64,000 bases of DNA from Fibrobacterota bacterium (GTDB lineage: Bacteria > Fibrobacterota > Fibrobacteria > UBA11236): contig JAEKLQ010000052.1 in the NCBI GenBank assembly GCA_019509785.1, forward strand, positions 1 to 64,000, written 5' to 3'. Made by a program: the position numbers and the translations under genes. Below the pieces are notes generated by a model. It searched no databases. It was not told the origin of the DNA and worked only from the letters and a program-made list of their open reading frames with translations. Of this stretch, positions 1-10,033 are shown one piece after another (position 1 is the first letter of the stretch; every line of letters starts with the position of its first letter).

Positions 1-407
1 CGATGCGGAGCCAATTGCGCCACCAGGCTGCCGCTACCCAGGATGACCATGTCGGTGGGCCCTGCCTTCAGCTTCCGGATCGCGCCTAGGAGATCCTCCT
101 TGATCAAACGGGTATTGGCCCAATCGACCTTGGGCAGAGTGCGCGAGAAGACGATCTTGGACCGCGAGTTCATGCGCTCGGCGACCACGGGCATCATCTT
201 GGCCGCCATGGGCGTGGGCCAGAAGGCGGCCATCTCCTGATAGGTGATCCGGCCGAATACCAGCATCCCGCCCCCGCTGGCATTGCCGGAAACGAAGTCG
301 GTCCATTCCTTGTCGTTGGGATCCTTGCGCGCGAATTCCATCTTCCCGTGCACGTCGGTGAAGAATCCGTCCAAGGAGATGTTTTCGAAAACCTTCAAGG
401 TGGCCAT
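1..407 (-). CDS. Dihydrofolate reductase family protein (partial, 3' end outside window)
   Basis: The gene runs off the left edge, so only about 135 N-terminal codons are visible. The protein begins MATLKVFENISLDGFF, then shows a GGGMLVFGRITYQEM stretch and, near the cut, DMVILGSGSLVAQL. This order is typical of the RibD C-terminal / dihydrofolate-reductase-like superfamily, which binds NADPH in a Rossmann-like fold. Members of the short stand-alone type (roughly 180-220 aa) are common in soil bacteria and mostly have no assigned substrate. The start is the ATG at 405-407 with a purine-rich GAAAGGGA upstream. It is divergent from the helicase gene. The family call is good; the substrate is unknown. 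Confidence 0.75.
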   Translation of the reverse strand, partial: MATLKVFENISLDGFFTDVHGKMEFARKDPNDKEWTDFVSGNASGGGMLVFGRITYQEMAAFWPTPMAAKMMPVVAERMNSRSKIVFSRTLPKVDWANTRLIKEDLLGAIRKLKAGPTDMVILGSGSLVAQLAPH

Positions 408-696
408 AGCGTTCCCTTTCGTCCGGAGAGCAACCAGGCGGAAAATAAACTTTAGGGAGTAAGGCCGCTATCGCGGGTCCGGGATCCTGGGCCGAGGGGA
501 GTATCGCGCCCCGGTCGCGACGGCTTAGCGGAGTTATGGGGAGTGGGGCCGGAATTCAGGGTCTTTGGGGGATAGGTCCGGGTCGAACGCGCAGGATACG
601 GGCGATAAGGGCGTTTCGATTTACCTACGGCCGGCTTTTTTTTATCATGCACGCCCTGCTTCGCCCGGAAGGCTTGCAGCCATAGCCGGGAGTCTT

Positions 697-2409
697 ATGT
701 CGAAAGTCCTTTTCACCGAGTTACCCTTGTCCCGCGAAGTGCTGAAAAGCATCGAGGAAATGGGATTCGAAACCGCCACCGCCATCCAGGGCGAAGCCAT
801 TCCGCCCATCATGGAAGGCCGCGACGTGATCGGCCAATCCGGCACCGGCACCGGCAAGACCATCGCCTTCGCGGTTCCGGCCGTAGAGAAAATCGACGGC
901 GCCAATTCCGCCCCGCAAGCCCTTATCCTTTGCCCCACGCGGGAATTGTGCATCCAGGTGGCCGAGCAGGTGGGCAAGCTGGGGAAGCATACCAAGGGCC
1001 TGCGGGCTTTGCCCATTTACGGCGGCCAGGCCTACGATAGGCAATTGTTCGGATTGAAGCGCGGTGCGCAAATCGTCATCGGCACGCCCGGGCGGCTCAT
1101 CGATCATCTCGAACGCGGTTCGCTAAAGCTCGATCAGGTAAAGCTGGTGGTGCTGGATGAAGCCGACGAAATGCTGGATATGGGCTTCCAGGAAGACATG
1201 GACAAGATCCTGGAACGGGTTCCCGAGGATCGCCAGACCCTGCTCTTCTCCGCCACCATGCAGCCGGGCATCCGCCGCTTGGCCCAGCGCTATCTGAAAA
1301 ATCCCCTGGCCATCAAGTCCACTCCCGAGAATCTGGCCATGCCCGCCATCGAGCAGGCCTATATGGAAGTGCGCGGGCCGCTCAAGCTGGAAGCGCTGGC
1401 GCGCGTGCTCGACTTCCATCGCGTGAAGCTCGGCATCGTGTTCTGCAATACCCGCATAGGCGTGGACGAACTGGTTCAGCATCTGCAGGCGCGCGGCTAT
1501 TCCGCCGAAGGCCTGCACGGCGAGCATAAGCAGGCCATGCGCGACCGCATCATGGCGCGCTTCCGCAGCCGGGCCGTGGAAATCCTGGTCGCCACCGACG
1601 TGGCGGCCCGCGGCATCGACGTGAAGGACATCGAGATGGTGGTCAACTACGATCTCCCCAAGGACGAAGAGGATTACGTCCACCGCATCGGCCGCACGGG
1701 CCGCGCGGGCAAGAGCGGATTGGCCCTGAGCTTCGCGTCGGGCAAGGACCTGTTCCGGCTGCGCAACATCGAACGCTTTTCCAAATCCAAGATCACCCGC
1801 CGCGCGGTTCCGACCCTGGACCAGGTGGAATCGGCCCAGCATTCCGTGCTGCTCGACAAGGTGCGCGAGACCGTGGCTGCCGGCGGGCTGGAGCGCTATG
1901 CGGCCCTGCTGGATACGCTTTCCGAAGGCGAGATCTCGGCCTCGGACGTAGCTTGCGCGTTACTGAAGATGGCTTTGCCCGATGCGCCCGCGCGCGCGAC
2001 CAAGGGCGAGGACGCCTTTCAGGGGGGCGGTTTCCCGGGCAAGTGGGAAGGCAACGGCAGGAGCGGCGGAAGCGACCGTGACGACCGCGGCGACCGTTTC
2101 GGCAAGGGCGGCAAGCCCTTCAAGGCTCGCGACGCCCATACGGGCCCGGATTCGCGCTTGTTCTCCGGCGGCATTCCGGCCCAGGTTTTCCTGAACGTGG
2201 GCCGCTTGCAAGACGTGCGCCCCAAGGATATCCTCGGCGCCATGGCGGGGGAGACCGGTTTGCCGGGAACCGCCTTCGGCAACATCAACGTGCAGTCCAA
2301 GCATACCCTGGTGGAAGTGCCGGAAGACCAATTGGAAATGATCCTGGAGAAGCTCAAGAAGGTGCGCATCAAGGGCGTGCCCGTTAAAGCGCGCAAGTCG
2401 GAGTTCTGA
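697..2409 (+). CDS. DEAD-box ATP-dependent RNA helicase with DbpA RNA-binding domain
   Basis: This 570-aa protein is an ATP-driven RNA helicase, probably acting in ribosome assembly or RNA turnover in the cytoplasm. The Q motif lies around residues 23-31, the Walker A motif GQSGTGTGKT at 46-55, the DEAD box at 154-157, SAT at 185-187, and HRIGRTGRAG near 330, so the helicase core is complete. A Gly/Arg/Asp-rich linker follows, and the last 85 residues match the DbpA C-terminal RNA-binding fold. In E. coli DbpA that domain recognises 23S rRNA hairpin 92; the same target here is inference. I chose the ATG at 697 because the helicase homology starts there; the frame stays open to 565, but those upstream codons look unrelated. 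It could be called dbpA or deaD/cshA-like. Confidence 0.92.
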   Translation: MSKVLFTELPLSREVLKSIEEMGFETATAIQGEAIPPIMEGRDVIGQSGTGTGKTIAFAVPAVEKIDGANSAPQALILCPTRELCIQVAEQVGKLGKHTKGLRALPIYGGQAYDRQLFGLKRGAQIVIGTPGRLIDHLERGSLKLDQVKLVVLDEADEMLDMGFQEDMDKILERVPEDRQTLLFSATMQPGIRRLAQRYLKNPLAIKSTPENLAMPAIEQAYMEVRGPLKLEALARVLDFHRVKLGIVFCNTRIGVDELVQHLQARGYSAEGLHGEHKQAMRDRIMARFRSRAVEILVATDVAARGIDVKDIEMVVNYDLPKDEEDYVHRIGRTGRAGKSGLALSFASGKDLFRLRNIERFSKSKITRRAVPTLDQVESAQHSVLLDKVRETVAAGGLERYAALLDTLSEGEISASDVACALLKMALPDAPARATKGEDAFQGGGFPGKWEGNGRSGGSDRDDRGDRFGKGGKPFKARDAHTGPDSRLFSGGIPAQVFLNVGRLQDVRPKDILGAMAGETGLPGTAFGNINVQSKHTLVEVPEDQLEMILEKLKKVRIKGVPVKARKSEF

Positions 2410-2487
2410 ACCGGCTTCCGCCGTTTCCGGAGCCCGCCTTTCCGCTTTGCCCCTGCGCACGCACGGGAGGCGAGGGTGGCGAAGATC

Positions 2488-4590
2488 CTATATCGGCGCG
2501 AATGCCCGGATGGACTCCCACAAAAACCGCCCCATCTCCGGCGTGTAGATATCGCTGTGCGCTCCGCCGCCTTTCCCGTAGGGCCGCTCTTTCACGATGC
2601 TGGAAACGTCGATGGTGAATATCCTCCCCTTGACGTCCTTCGCCTCAGGGTTCCATCCCCGCTTCGGATCATATTGCCGTCCCTTCTCCCGGTAAGGCCA
2701 ATCCCAGGAATTCATGCCGTCGGCGCCGTCCTTGTAGATGACGGGCCAGAAGGACTCCTGGTGCTGCAAGCAGAATTCGTTCCCGATTTTCCCCCCCATA
2801 TGGTGGGCGCCGGTGACGTAGGCCGCGACCGGATTGGCCTTGTCGTTCTCGGCCCATGTGAAAATGAATCGCGTGGGCCGCTTAACCAATTCGGAATAGG
2901 GCGAACCTTCCTGCCATCCGCTGGTGAGCGCGCCCGTAGCCACGAATCGGTTGGCGCTGACGGCCCCCTGCAACCCGACGAACAGGTCGATTTTCTTGGC
3001 CGTCGTGTCCGCCAGCGAAGCGTGAACGATTGGGTCGTGAGGCTCCGGAACGCCCTTGATCCAATCGGGGTCGCTCGCGACGGCGCGGGTCAGAACGCGG
3101 GACCCGAAGCTATGGCCGATCAGGATCAGGGGGACCTTATGCCGGACCTTCAGCGGCTCCAGCACCCGCTTCAGCAGATAGGACCCCCAGACCAATCCGG
3201 TTTCGTCTGCATCCCCGGCCTTGGAAACGTAGCTCAGCGGTTTCAGGTAGCTCCATTCCGAAGGCCAGCTTATCCCGATGACGAGGGGACGGAACGGCTT
3301 TCCGCCGCCTAGCTTGTCCGCCGCTTCGGCCAGATACCCCATCAGGCTGTTATAGTTGCGGATCGATTCCTGCTGATCCGTATTCCATCCCATGCAATAG
3401 ACCAGGATATGGGTATACGGCTTGGCTTTCTCCGGATCCGCCGACGTACCTGGTTCCGGAGGCGGAGCCTCCGCTTCCGCCATCTTCGATTCCAACCGCT
3501 CCCGCAGGGCATTTAGTTCGGTGAAACTGCGTGTGAATGCATGATCATATCGTGCGCTTTCATAGATGTTGTAGAGCATATTGGTTCGCACCATTTCGGC
3601 ATTCGGGGCGGACTTGGCATCCCGGGTGCCCGGATCGCGGTCTTCGAATTCGACGATATGGGAAACGAAGGTACGCCGTCGATCATTCAGCAAGGCCGCG
3701 ATTCCCTTGACGCCCTTTCCCGCCGCCGCCACGTTGTCGCCCGGAGGCACGTCGATCAGATACCGGTTGGTCTGTTCCACTCCGATCAAGTAGCCGGGAA
3801 ACCGGAACGCCAGCCCGAAGGGCTCATCGGCCATGCGGTGGAAGACCATGGCGTTCCACTCGCGGGTCCCCAGGCGGTATTCCACCAATCTGCGATAGCG
3901 GCTCAACAAGGTATCCTTGTCCAAGGAAGCGGTGTTCTTCAGCTGCGCGTCCCGGCTTTCGTTTTTCCGCATGGCTTCGATCTGAATCGTCTTCTGCTGC
4001 AACTCCGAGCGCTTCTCGCGAAACAGGACTTCATACCAAGCCCAGGATCCCACGATAATCACCAATCCGGCCAAAGACCCGAACAGCATCGGTGAGATGA
4101 ACCCATAAGCCTGGACGGCCAGGATGATGAGCCAAACGCATAACGCCGCGGCCAGGATTGAGCCATAGAAGACCGCGCAAGGCAGAACCACCTGGGCGTT
4201 CGGAAACCATTGGGGTTTGAAGTCGATCCCCAATAGATGGGGCAAGGCTTTCTCGCCCAATTGCTTGGGGAGGGCGTATAAGATGAGGACGGCAAGGGCC
4301 AGTATCAGCGTCTGCGCCCCCACCTTGATGAGCGTGGTCCAGATTTGGCCCCATGCGAATGCGGCACTCCGCGAATCGGAACCGACATGGGCCACTCCGG
4401 ATCCCGCGTAAGCCGTCTTCCACCAAAAGCACAGGATCCCAACCGAGATGAACGCAAATCCCCCCCAGGCGATCACTTTGTACCATGCCGGCGCCTGCTG
4501 GGAAAATCGGTACGCAAGCACGCACATGAATGCGAAAACAATCCACCCGATAAAGGTCGCGATTTGGGAATAGTAGGATGTCATTTTCAT
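2488..4590 (-). CDS. Membrane-anchored alpha/beta hydrolase of unknown substrate
   Basis: This 700-aa protein has about five hydrophobic segments in its first 195 residues (near 10-28, 38-58, 87-107, 136-160 and 165-190), then a charged helical stretch and a soluble C-terminal half. That half carries ILVYCMGWNT, a lipase-like nucleophile elbow GHSFG with Ser494, and later a GAHHMGG segment that may hold the catalytic His. This resembles the loosely defined DUF900-type hydrolases (PF05990), but the N-terminal membrane part is not something I recognise. The start is the ATG at 4588-4590 with GGAG upstream; a second ATG two codons in is also possible. It stands alone between the helicase (convergent) and a divergent lipoprotein. 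The hydrolase fold is likely; the reaction is unknown. Confidence 0.75.
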   Translation of the reverse strand: MKMTSYYSQIATFIGWIVFAFMCVLAYRFSQQAPAWYKVIAWGGFAFISVGILCFWWKTAYAGSGVAHVGSDSRSAAFAWGQIWTTLIKVGAQTLILALAVLILYALPKQLGEKALPHLLGIDFKPQWFPNAQVVLPCAVFYGSILAAALCVWLIILAVQAYGFISPMLFGSLAGLVIIVGSWAWYEVLFREKRSELQQKTIQIEAMRKNESRDAQLKNTASLDKDTLLSRYRRLVEYRLGTREWNAMVFHRMADEPFGLAFRFPGYLIGVEQTNRYLIDVPPGDNVAAAGKGVKGIAALLNDRRRTFVSHIVEFEDRDPGTRDAKSAPNAEMVRTNMLYNIYESARYDHAFTRSFTELNALRERLESKMAEAEAPPPEPGTSADPEKAKPYTHILVYCMGWNTDQQESIRNYNSLMGYLAEAADKLGGGKPFRPLVIGISWPSEWSYLKPLSYVSKAGDADETGLVWGSYLLKRVLEPLKVRHKVPLILIGHSFGSRVLTRAVASDPDWIKGVPEPHDPIVHASLADTTAKKIDLFVGLQGAVSANRFVATGALTSGWQEGSPYSELVKRPTRFIFTWAENDKANPVAAYVTGAHHMGGKIGNEFCLQHQESFWPVIYKDGADGMNSWDWPYREKGRQYDPKRGWNPEAKDVKGRIFTIDVSSIVKERPYGKGGGAHSDIYTPEMGRFLWESIRAFAPI

Positions 4591-4852
4591 GAACCAACTT
4601 TCTCCGGAAGCATCCGGGGGAGTTCAGCCAGTATCTTCCCATACTCGGACCGTCTTATGCAGCAGGATGACGCGACCTGGAGGCGATTCGACGACCCCTT
4701 TGCGTGGCGCGGACGCTCCCTTTCTGAGAGCAGAATGCAGCCTCATCCTCTTTTCCTTCCCCGGCCCTATCGTTAGGTTTTAACGGAAGGAATCGGGAGG
4801 CTTCCGGTCTCCCGCGAATCATGCCCCGGAATCGGGCGAGCGAGGAGGGAAG

Positions 4853-5317
4853 ATGGACGCGAAACGGATACGGATGACGGCGGCGGCCCTGGGCGGAATT
4901 CTGATCGCGGCAGGGTTGGGGGCCTGCGTCGAAAGCGGTAAGGAGCCGGAGCAATGGATGGGCGTGGCGCGGAACACCTGCGGCCCCGCGGACGGGCCCG
5001 CGCTCGAAGTAGTGATCCGCGAAACAGGCACCGGCGGCTGCGCCGACACCGGAACCATCCAAGCCCGGCTCTTTCTGGATCGGCAACAGGTCGATTCCCT
5101 CGGTTCCGGCAAAAGTTTTCTGGATAGCGAGATGGTTTGCCAGTCAGGCGCTTGCCAATCGGCGGCGCTATACCGCCTCCAAATCGAATCCGCGGATGGA
5201 AAATCCGCCCAGGGAATCCTGGAGGTGCGCGAAAAGGCGGCGACCGGTAGCGAGACGGTGAAGCGGGTTCATGTGGATCTCACCAAGTGCCCCTCCACGA
5301 TCCAGATGTGCGGATAG
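4853..5317 (+). CDS. Small cysteine-rich lipoprotein
   Basis: This 154-aa protein starts with a charged n-region and a hydrophobic stretch ending in the lipobox LGAC, which would make Cys25 the lipidated residue after signal peptidase II cleavage. The mature part contains several cysteines (pairs near NTCG/GGCAD and VCQSGACQ, and two at the C-terminus), suggesting disulfides in the periplasm or at the outer membrane. A strong ribosome site (GAGGAGGG) precedes the ATG. I do not recognise the family. It ends 15 bases before the convergent DUF72 gene. Confidence 0.7.
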   Translation: MDAKRIRMTAAALGGILIAAGLGACVESGKEPEQWMGVARNTCGPADGPALEVVIRETGTGGCADTGTIQARLFLDRQQVDSLGSGKSFLDSEMVCQSGACQSAALYRLQIESADGKSAQGILEVREKAATGSETVKRVHVDLTKCPSTIQMCG

Positions 5318-5331
5318 GGACGGCCGCGACC

Positions 5332-6237
5332 CTATAAGGCCAGCCGGGGTTCTTCTTCGTCGGTAAAGAGGCGGGGAATGCGGATGTCCAGGCCCGTGCG
5401 GGCTTTGAGACTGCGCAGGAAATGGACCGCCAGGTCGGCCGTTCCGTCCACGGGATCGAAATGGGGAAAGAAGTAGGCTTCGCGTAGGCCTTTCCCCATC
5501 CAGGCGGCGATCCGCTCCGCCCAGTCGTCCAAGCGGCGATGATCCGATTCGCCGCCATCGTGGCCATTGACGCGGATGAAGGCCCAGGGCGCCGTCAGCC
5601 GCATGTGGATCACGTCGCGGCGGCCCGGCGCATCCGTGATCACCATCGCGGCTTTATTTTCTTCTAACAAGCCGGCCAGCCGATCGGTCCAGGCCGGGTT
5701 CCGGAACCAAGCCGGATGGCGCACTTCCACCGCCAGGGGGAAGGATGGGCGCGCGATCGCCAGCAGGTTCGCGAGTTCGGGAAAACGGCTGGGGCCTAAG
5801 GCTTCCGGGAATTGCAACAGTACGGCGCCCAGGCGATCGTCGAAGGCGGCGAAGTCGCCGCATTGCCGCGTGAAGATCGCGTGGACGGCATCGAGGTTGG
5901 GGGCGAGGGTGACGTCCCTCGTGAACTTGGGGCAGAAGCGGAAGCCGGCAGGAACCGCGGCGGCCCAGGCCCGCGCCCGCCCGGGATCGAAACCGTAACC
6001 CGTCGAATTCAGTTCCGTGGTATCGAACGCCCGCGCGTATGCCGCCAGCCGTTTTGCCTTGGGGGTGCCCGGCGGGCAAACCTTTCTGGCCAGGGCATCG
6101 TCCTGCCAGACCGGGCATCCCGCGTAGATGCGAGGCGAGCCGAACGGGTTACCGGGCAGGATGCGCGCGTTCCCGGGGGCATCCGCAGGCAGGCGGAGAT
6201 CCATCCCGGGCGAATCGGCGGACTTTCCGAATTCCAT
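5332..6237 (-). CDS. DUF72 (YecE-like) family protein
   Basis: This 301-aa protein matches the DUF72 family, a TIM-barrel-like fold whose function is unassigned. Recognisable features are IYAGCPVW near the start of the domain, the early FDTTELNSTGY segment, FCPKFTRDVT, a run ending LLQFPEALGP, and VEVRHPAW followed by the ITDAPGRRD and RVNGHDG stretches. About 35 residues precede the domain. It is cytoplasmic, with no signal peptide. It is divergent from the rhamnose genes with 190 bases between the starts. Confidence 0.85.
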   Translation of the reverse strand: MEFGKSADSPGMDLRLPADAPGNARILPGNPFGSPRIYAGCPVWQDDALARKVCPPGTPKAKRLAAYARAFDTTELNSTGYGFDPGRARAWAAAVPAGFRFCPKFTRDVTLAPNLDAVHAIFTRQCGDFAAFDDRLGAVLLQFPEALGPSRFPELANLLAIARPSFPLAVEVRHPAWFRNPAWTDRLAGLLEENKAAMVITDAPGRRDVIHMRLTAPWAFIRVNGHDGGESDHRRLDDWAERIAAWMGKGLREAYFFPHFDPVDGTADLAVHFLRSLKARTGLDIRIPRLFTDEEEPRLAL

Positions 6238-6427
6238 CGGTAGGTAAAATGCTTAATCCCGCGGCGGAATGGAATCGGATAATGCGCTGGGGAGCCTTGA
6301 GACTCTGGAATCGCCGGAAATACGGGAAGTCATTGTGCGCTCCAATCGGTCCACGGTGCAGGCTGGGCCTCCGCGGAAAATCGGATTACCTTCACCTGCG
6401 GCCGCCACGCCCGGCCGAAGGAGCCAG

Positions 6428-8551
6428 ATGAATACCGCCGTCAAGTCCGCCACCGCCTCCGCCGGCCGGTCCACCGTCATTCCCCATCGCTGGGACGATA
6501 AGGCCGCCCAAGGTTTCACCGAAGAGCAACTCCTGCTCTACCGCAGCAATCTGCTCGGCTCCGACTTGCGGGTGACCAATTACGGGGGCGGCAACACTTC
6601 GGCCAAGGTGGCCATGAAGGATCCCCTCACGGCCAAGGAAACCGAAGTCCTATGGGTGAAGGGTTCCGGCGGCGACATCGGCAGCATGAAGCTGGACGGC
6701 TTCTCCACCTTGTACATGGATAAGCTGAACGCGTTGAAAGCCCTGTACCGCGGCCTCGCCCATGAGGACGAAATGGTCGGCTACCTGCCGCATTGCACCT
6801 TCAACCTCAACACGCGCGCGGCCTCCATCGATACGCCCCTGCACGCCTACGTTCCCCAGAAGCACGTCGACCACGTGCATCCGGACTCGGTGATCGCCAT
6901 CGCCGCCAGCAAGAACGGCGAGGCCCTCACGCAGAAGATCTTCGAGGGCGAACTGGGCTGGATCCCGTGGCAACGTCCCGGTTACGATCTGGGGCTCAAG
7001 CTGGAAGCCATGTGCAAGGCCAAGCCGAACCTCAAGGGCATCATGCTGGGCGGCCACGGGTTTTTCACCTGGGGGAAGACTTCCAAGGAATGCTATCAGA
7101 ATACCTTGCGCGTGATCCAGAAGGCGCAGGACTACATCGACGCCAAATCGACGGCGGCCCCTTACGGCGGGCCCAAGGTGGCGGCCCTGGCCCCGGCCGC
7201 CCGCGCCGCTTTCGCGTCGCGCATCATGCCCGCCCTGCGCGGCAAGCTCTCGAAGCTGTCCCGCAAGGTCGGCCATTTCAACGACTCCCCCGAAGTGCTC
7301 GACTTCGTCTGCTCCAAGCAAGGCAAGGCCCTGGCGGCCCTGGGCACGTCCTGCCCGGACCATTTCCTGCGCACCAAAATCTTCCCGCTCTTCATCGACG
7401 TGGATCCGGCGCAAGCGCCCGTCGATATCCTAATCGCCGATTTGGATAACCGCCTGGAAGGCTATCGCAAGGAGTACGAAGCCTATTACGACCGCTGCAA
7501 GCGGCCCGCTTCCCCCGCCATGCGCGATCCCTATCCGGTCATCATCCTGGTGCCGGGCGTGGGGATGTTCTCCTTCGCTTCCGACAAGGCCACCGCCCGC
7601 ATCGCGGGAGAATTCTACGTCAACGCCATCAACGTGATCCGCGGGGCCGGCGCCATCGACGAATACGTGGCGCTGCCGGAGCAGGAAGCCTTCGACATCG
7701 AGTACTGGGCCCTGGAAGAAGCCAAGCTACGCCGCATGCCGAAGCCGAAATCCCTGGCGGCCCGCATCGCCCTCATCACCGGCGGGGCGGGCGGCATCGG
7801 CATGGCCTCGGCCAAGCGCTTGCTGGACGAAGGCGCGGTGGTCTGCCTCACCGATATCGACGCCGAAGGCTTGCAACAGGCCCAAACCGATCTGGCTGCC
7901 AAGTACGGCAGGGACGCGGTGCGCGTGGCCGTCTGCAACGTGACGGACGAGGGTTCGGTGATCGAGTCCCTGGCGGTTTGCGCGCGCGAATTCGGCGGCG
8001 TGGACATCCTGGTCAATAACGCCGGCATCGCTTCGGCCGCGGCTTACGAAGAAACCTCCCTGGAACTCTGGAACAAGAACCTTTCCATCCTCGCCACCGG
8101 CTACTTCCTCGTCTCGCGCGAGGCCTACAAGGTGATGCTGGGGCAGGGGATGGAAGCCTCGCTCATCTTCATCTCCAGCAAGAACGGATTGGCCGCGTCC
8201 CAAGGCGCATCCGCCTATTGCACGGCCAAGGCCGCGGAGATCCATTTAGCACGGTGCCTGGCTTTAGAAGGCGCTCCCAAGGGCATCCGCGTCAACGTGG
8301 TCAACCCGGACGCCATCATCCGCGGGTCCAAGCTTTGGCATAGCTCGTGGCGCAAGGAGCGCGCGGCCGCCAACAAGATCAACGAAGATCAGATCGAGGA
8401 ACATTACCGCCAGCGCAGCATGCTGAAACGTAACGTCTTCCCCGAGGACGTGGCGGAAGCGGTGTATTTCTTCGCCAGCGATGCCAGCGCCAAGTCCACC
8501 GGCAACATCCTCAACGTGGACGCCGGCAACGTGCAGTCCTTCCCCAGGTAA
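6428..8551 (+). CDS. rhaD: Bifunctional rhamnulose-1-phosphate aldolase / short-chain alcohol dehydrogenase
   Basis: This 707-aa fusion cleaves L-rhamnulose-1-phosphate to dihydroxyacetone phosphate and L-lactaldehyde, and its second domain oxidises or reduces lactaldehyde. The N-terminal class II aldolase domain has GGGNTS at 53-58 and a His-rich HVDHVHPDS at 146-154 for zinc binding. The C-terminal SDR domain has TGGAGGIG near 451-458, NNAG, and the catalytic Tyr597-x-x-x-Lys601. I chose the ATG at 6428 because AAGGAG sits just before it; an in-frame ATG at 6269 adds 53 residues without homology. The kinase follows after 6 bases, so the two form an operon. The same fusion is known in Bacillus and rhizobia (also called rhaEW). 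No rhamnose isomerase or mutarotase gene lies in the window. Confidence 0.93.
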   Translation: MNTAVKSATASAGRSTVIPHRWDDKAAQGFTEEQLLLYRSNLLGSDLRVTNYGGGNTSAKVAMKDPLTAKETEVLWVKGSGGDIGSMKLDGFSTLYMDKLNALKALYRGLAHEDEMVGYLPHCTFNLNTRAASIDTPLHAYVPQKHVDHVHPDSVIAIAASKNGEALTQKIFEGELGWIPWQRPGYDLGLKLEAMCKAKPNLKGIMLGGHGFFTWGKTSKECYQNTLRVIQKAQDYIDAKSTAAPYGGPKVAALAPAARAAFASRIMPALRGKLSKLSRKVGHFNDSPEVLDFVCSKQGKALAALGTSCPDHFLRTKIFPLFIDVDPAQAPVDILIADLDNRLEGYRKEYEAYYDRCKRPASPAMRDPYPVIILVPGVGMFSFASDKATARIAGEFYVNAINVIRGAGAIDEYVALPEQEAFDIEYWALEEAKLRRMPKPKSLAARIALITGGAGGIGMASAKRLLDEGAVVCLTDIDAEGLQQAQTDLAAKYGRDAVRVAVCNVTDEGSVIESLAVCAREFGGVDILVNNAGIASAAAYEETSLELWNKNLSILATGYFLVSREAYKVMLGQGMEASLIFISSKNGLAASQGASAYCTAKAAEIHLARCLALEGAPKGIRVNVVNPDAIIRGSKLWHSSWRKERAAANKINEDQIEEHYRQRSMLKRNVFPEDVAEAVYFFASDASAKSTGNILNVDAGNVQSFPR

Positions 8552-8557
8552 GCGGCC

Positions 8558-10033
8558 ATGGAAAAGCATTACCTCGCCATCGATCTGGGGGCCGAAAGCG
8601 GCCGCGTCATGCTGGGTTCCCTCGCGGAGGGTAAGCTGAACGTGGAGGAAATCCACCGCTTCCCGAATACGCCCGTTTTCATCCGGGGGACCTTACGCTG
8701 GGATCTGCTCGCCTTGTTCCACGGGGCCAAGGCCGGCCTCAAGAAGGCCGCCGATCGGGGTATCGCCATCAGCGGGATCAGTACCGATGCCTGGGGGGTC
8801 GATTACGTCTTGACCTCCAAGAACGAGCCCATGGTGGGCCAAGCCTTCCATTACCGCGACGAACGCTTGGACGGGGCTCCCGAAAAGGTTTTCACGCAGG
8901 TATCCGCGGATCGCATTTTCGCCGAGACCGGCATCCAGTTCATGCAGATCAACACCCTGTACCAGCTCTGGACCGACGCGCGCACGCGCCCGGAAGTGCT
9001 GGAGTGGTCCGAACGTTTCCTCATGATCGGCGACTTCTTCAACTATCTCTGCTCGGACCGGTTGGTCGGGGAAGCCACGCTGGCCAGCACCTCTCAGCTT
9101 TATAATCCCGTGAAGCATGACTGGGCCTGGGATCTGATCGCCGCGCTCAAGCTGCCGCGGAAATTGTTCCCCGAGTTGGTGCGTCCGGGCACGCGCCTGG
9201 GCCCGCTCTCCCGCGAGGTCGCCCTGGAAACCAATCTCAAGCAGGTCGAGGTGATCGCCGGCTGCTCCCACGACACCGCCGCCGCCGTAGCCGCCATTCC
9301 CGGCCAAGGCGAGGATTGGGCCTTCCTGAGCTCGGGCACCTGGTCGCTCTTGGGCACCGAGCTTCCGGCCCCCATCATCAACGCCGACAGCCGGCGTTAC
9401 AATTTCACCAACGAAGCCGGCTATGCCGATACCATCATGTTCCGCAAGAACATCGTGGGGCTATGGATCGTGCAAGAGTGCAAGCGCGCCTGGGAAGCGA
9501 TGGGCAACGCATACGGCTACGACGACCTCACCGCCATGGCCGAGGCCGCCGCGCCTTTGCGCAGCCTGATCCGGCCGGAAGACGCGCGTTTCGGGAAACC
9601 GGGCCGCATGCCGGGGAAGATCACGGACTATTGCCGCGAAACCGGCCAGCCCATCCCCGATTCCCCCGGAGCCTTCATCCGTTGCGTGCTGGAAAGCCTG
9701 GCCCTGTTGTACGGGAAGACCCTGGCCGAGTGCGCCGCGGTCACCGGCCGTTCCTTCCGCACCCTGCACGTGGTAGGCGGAGGCAGCCGCAACCGGCTCC
9801 TCAATCAGCTCACCGCCGACGCGGTGGGACTGCCCGTGCTGGCCGGCCCGGTGGAAGCCACCGCCATCGGCAACCTGCTCATCCAAGCCAAGACCCTGGG
9901 GCATGAGGCGGGGGACATCCGCTCGGTGGTACGCCGATCCTTCCCCGTGGAGACCTTCGTCCCGGGCGAATCGGGGCCCTGGAGCGGTGCCGCCAAGCGC
10001 TTCGAAGCCTTGCCGGTGGACGGCACGGTTTAA
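8558..10033 (+). CDS. rhaB: Rhamnulokinase (FGGY family)
   Basis: This 491-aa sugar kinase phosphorylates L-rhamnulose with ATP, supplying the substrate of the upstream aldolase. The first phosphate-binding motif AIDLGAESGRVML is at the N-terminus; DAWGVDYV, the substrate-side CSHDTAAAV, LSSGTWSLLG and the ATP-site HVVGGGSRN follow in the normal FGGY order. Its length is usual for RhaB. It starts 6 bases after the aldolase stop, so it is translated from the same message. The L-rhamnose assignment rests on the pairing with the aldolase; alone, the sequence could also suggest a related deoxyketose kinase. Confidence 0.93.
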   Translation: MEKHYLAIDLGAESGRVMLGSLAEGKLNVEEIHRFPNTPVFIRGTLRWDLLALFHGAKAGLKKAADRGIAISGISTDAWGVDYVLTSKNEPMVGQAFHYRDERLDGAPEKVFTQVSADRIFAETGIQFMQINTLYQLWTDARTRPEVLEWSERFLMIGDFFNYLCSDRLVGEATLASTSQLYNPVKHDWAWDLIAALKLPRKLFPELVRPGTRLGPLSREVALETNLKQVEVIAGCSHDTAAAVAAIPGQGEDWAFLSSGTWSLLGTELPAPIINADSRRYNFTNEAGYADTIMFRKNIVGLWIVQECKRAWEAMGNAYGYDDLTAMAEAAAPLRSLIRPEDARFGKPGRMPGKITDYCRETGQPIPDSPGAFIRCVLESLALLYGKTLAECAAVTGRSFRTLHVVGGGSRNRLLNQLTADAVGLPVLAGPVEATAIGNLLIQAKTLGHEAGDIRSVVRRSFPVETFVPGESGPWSGAAKRFEALPVDGTV

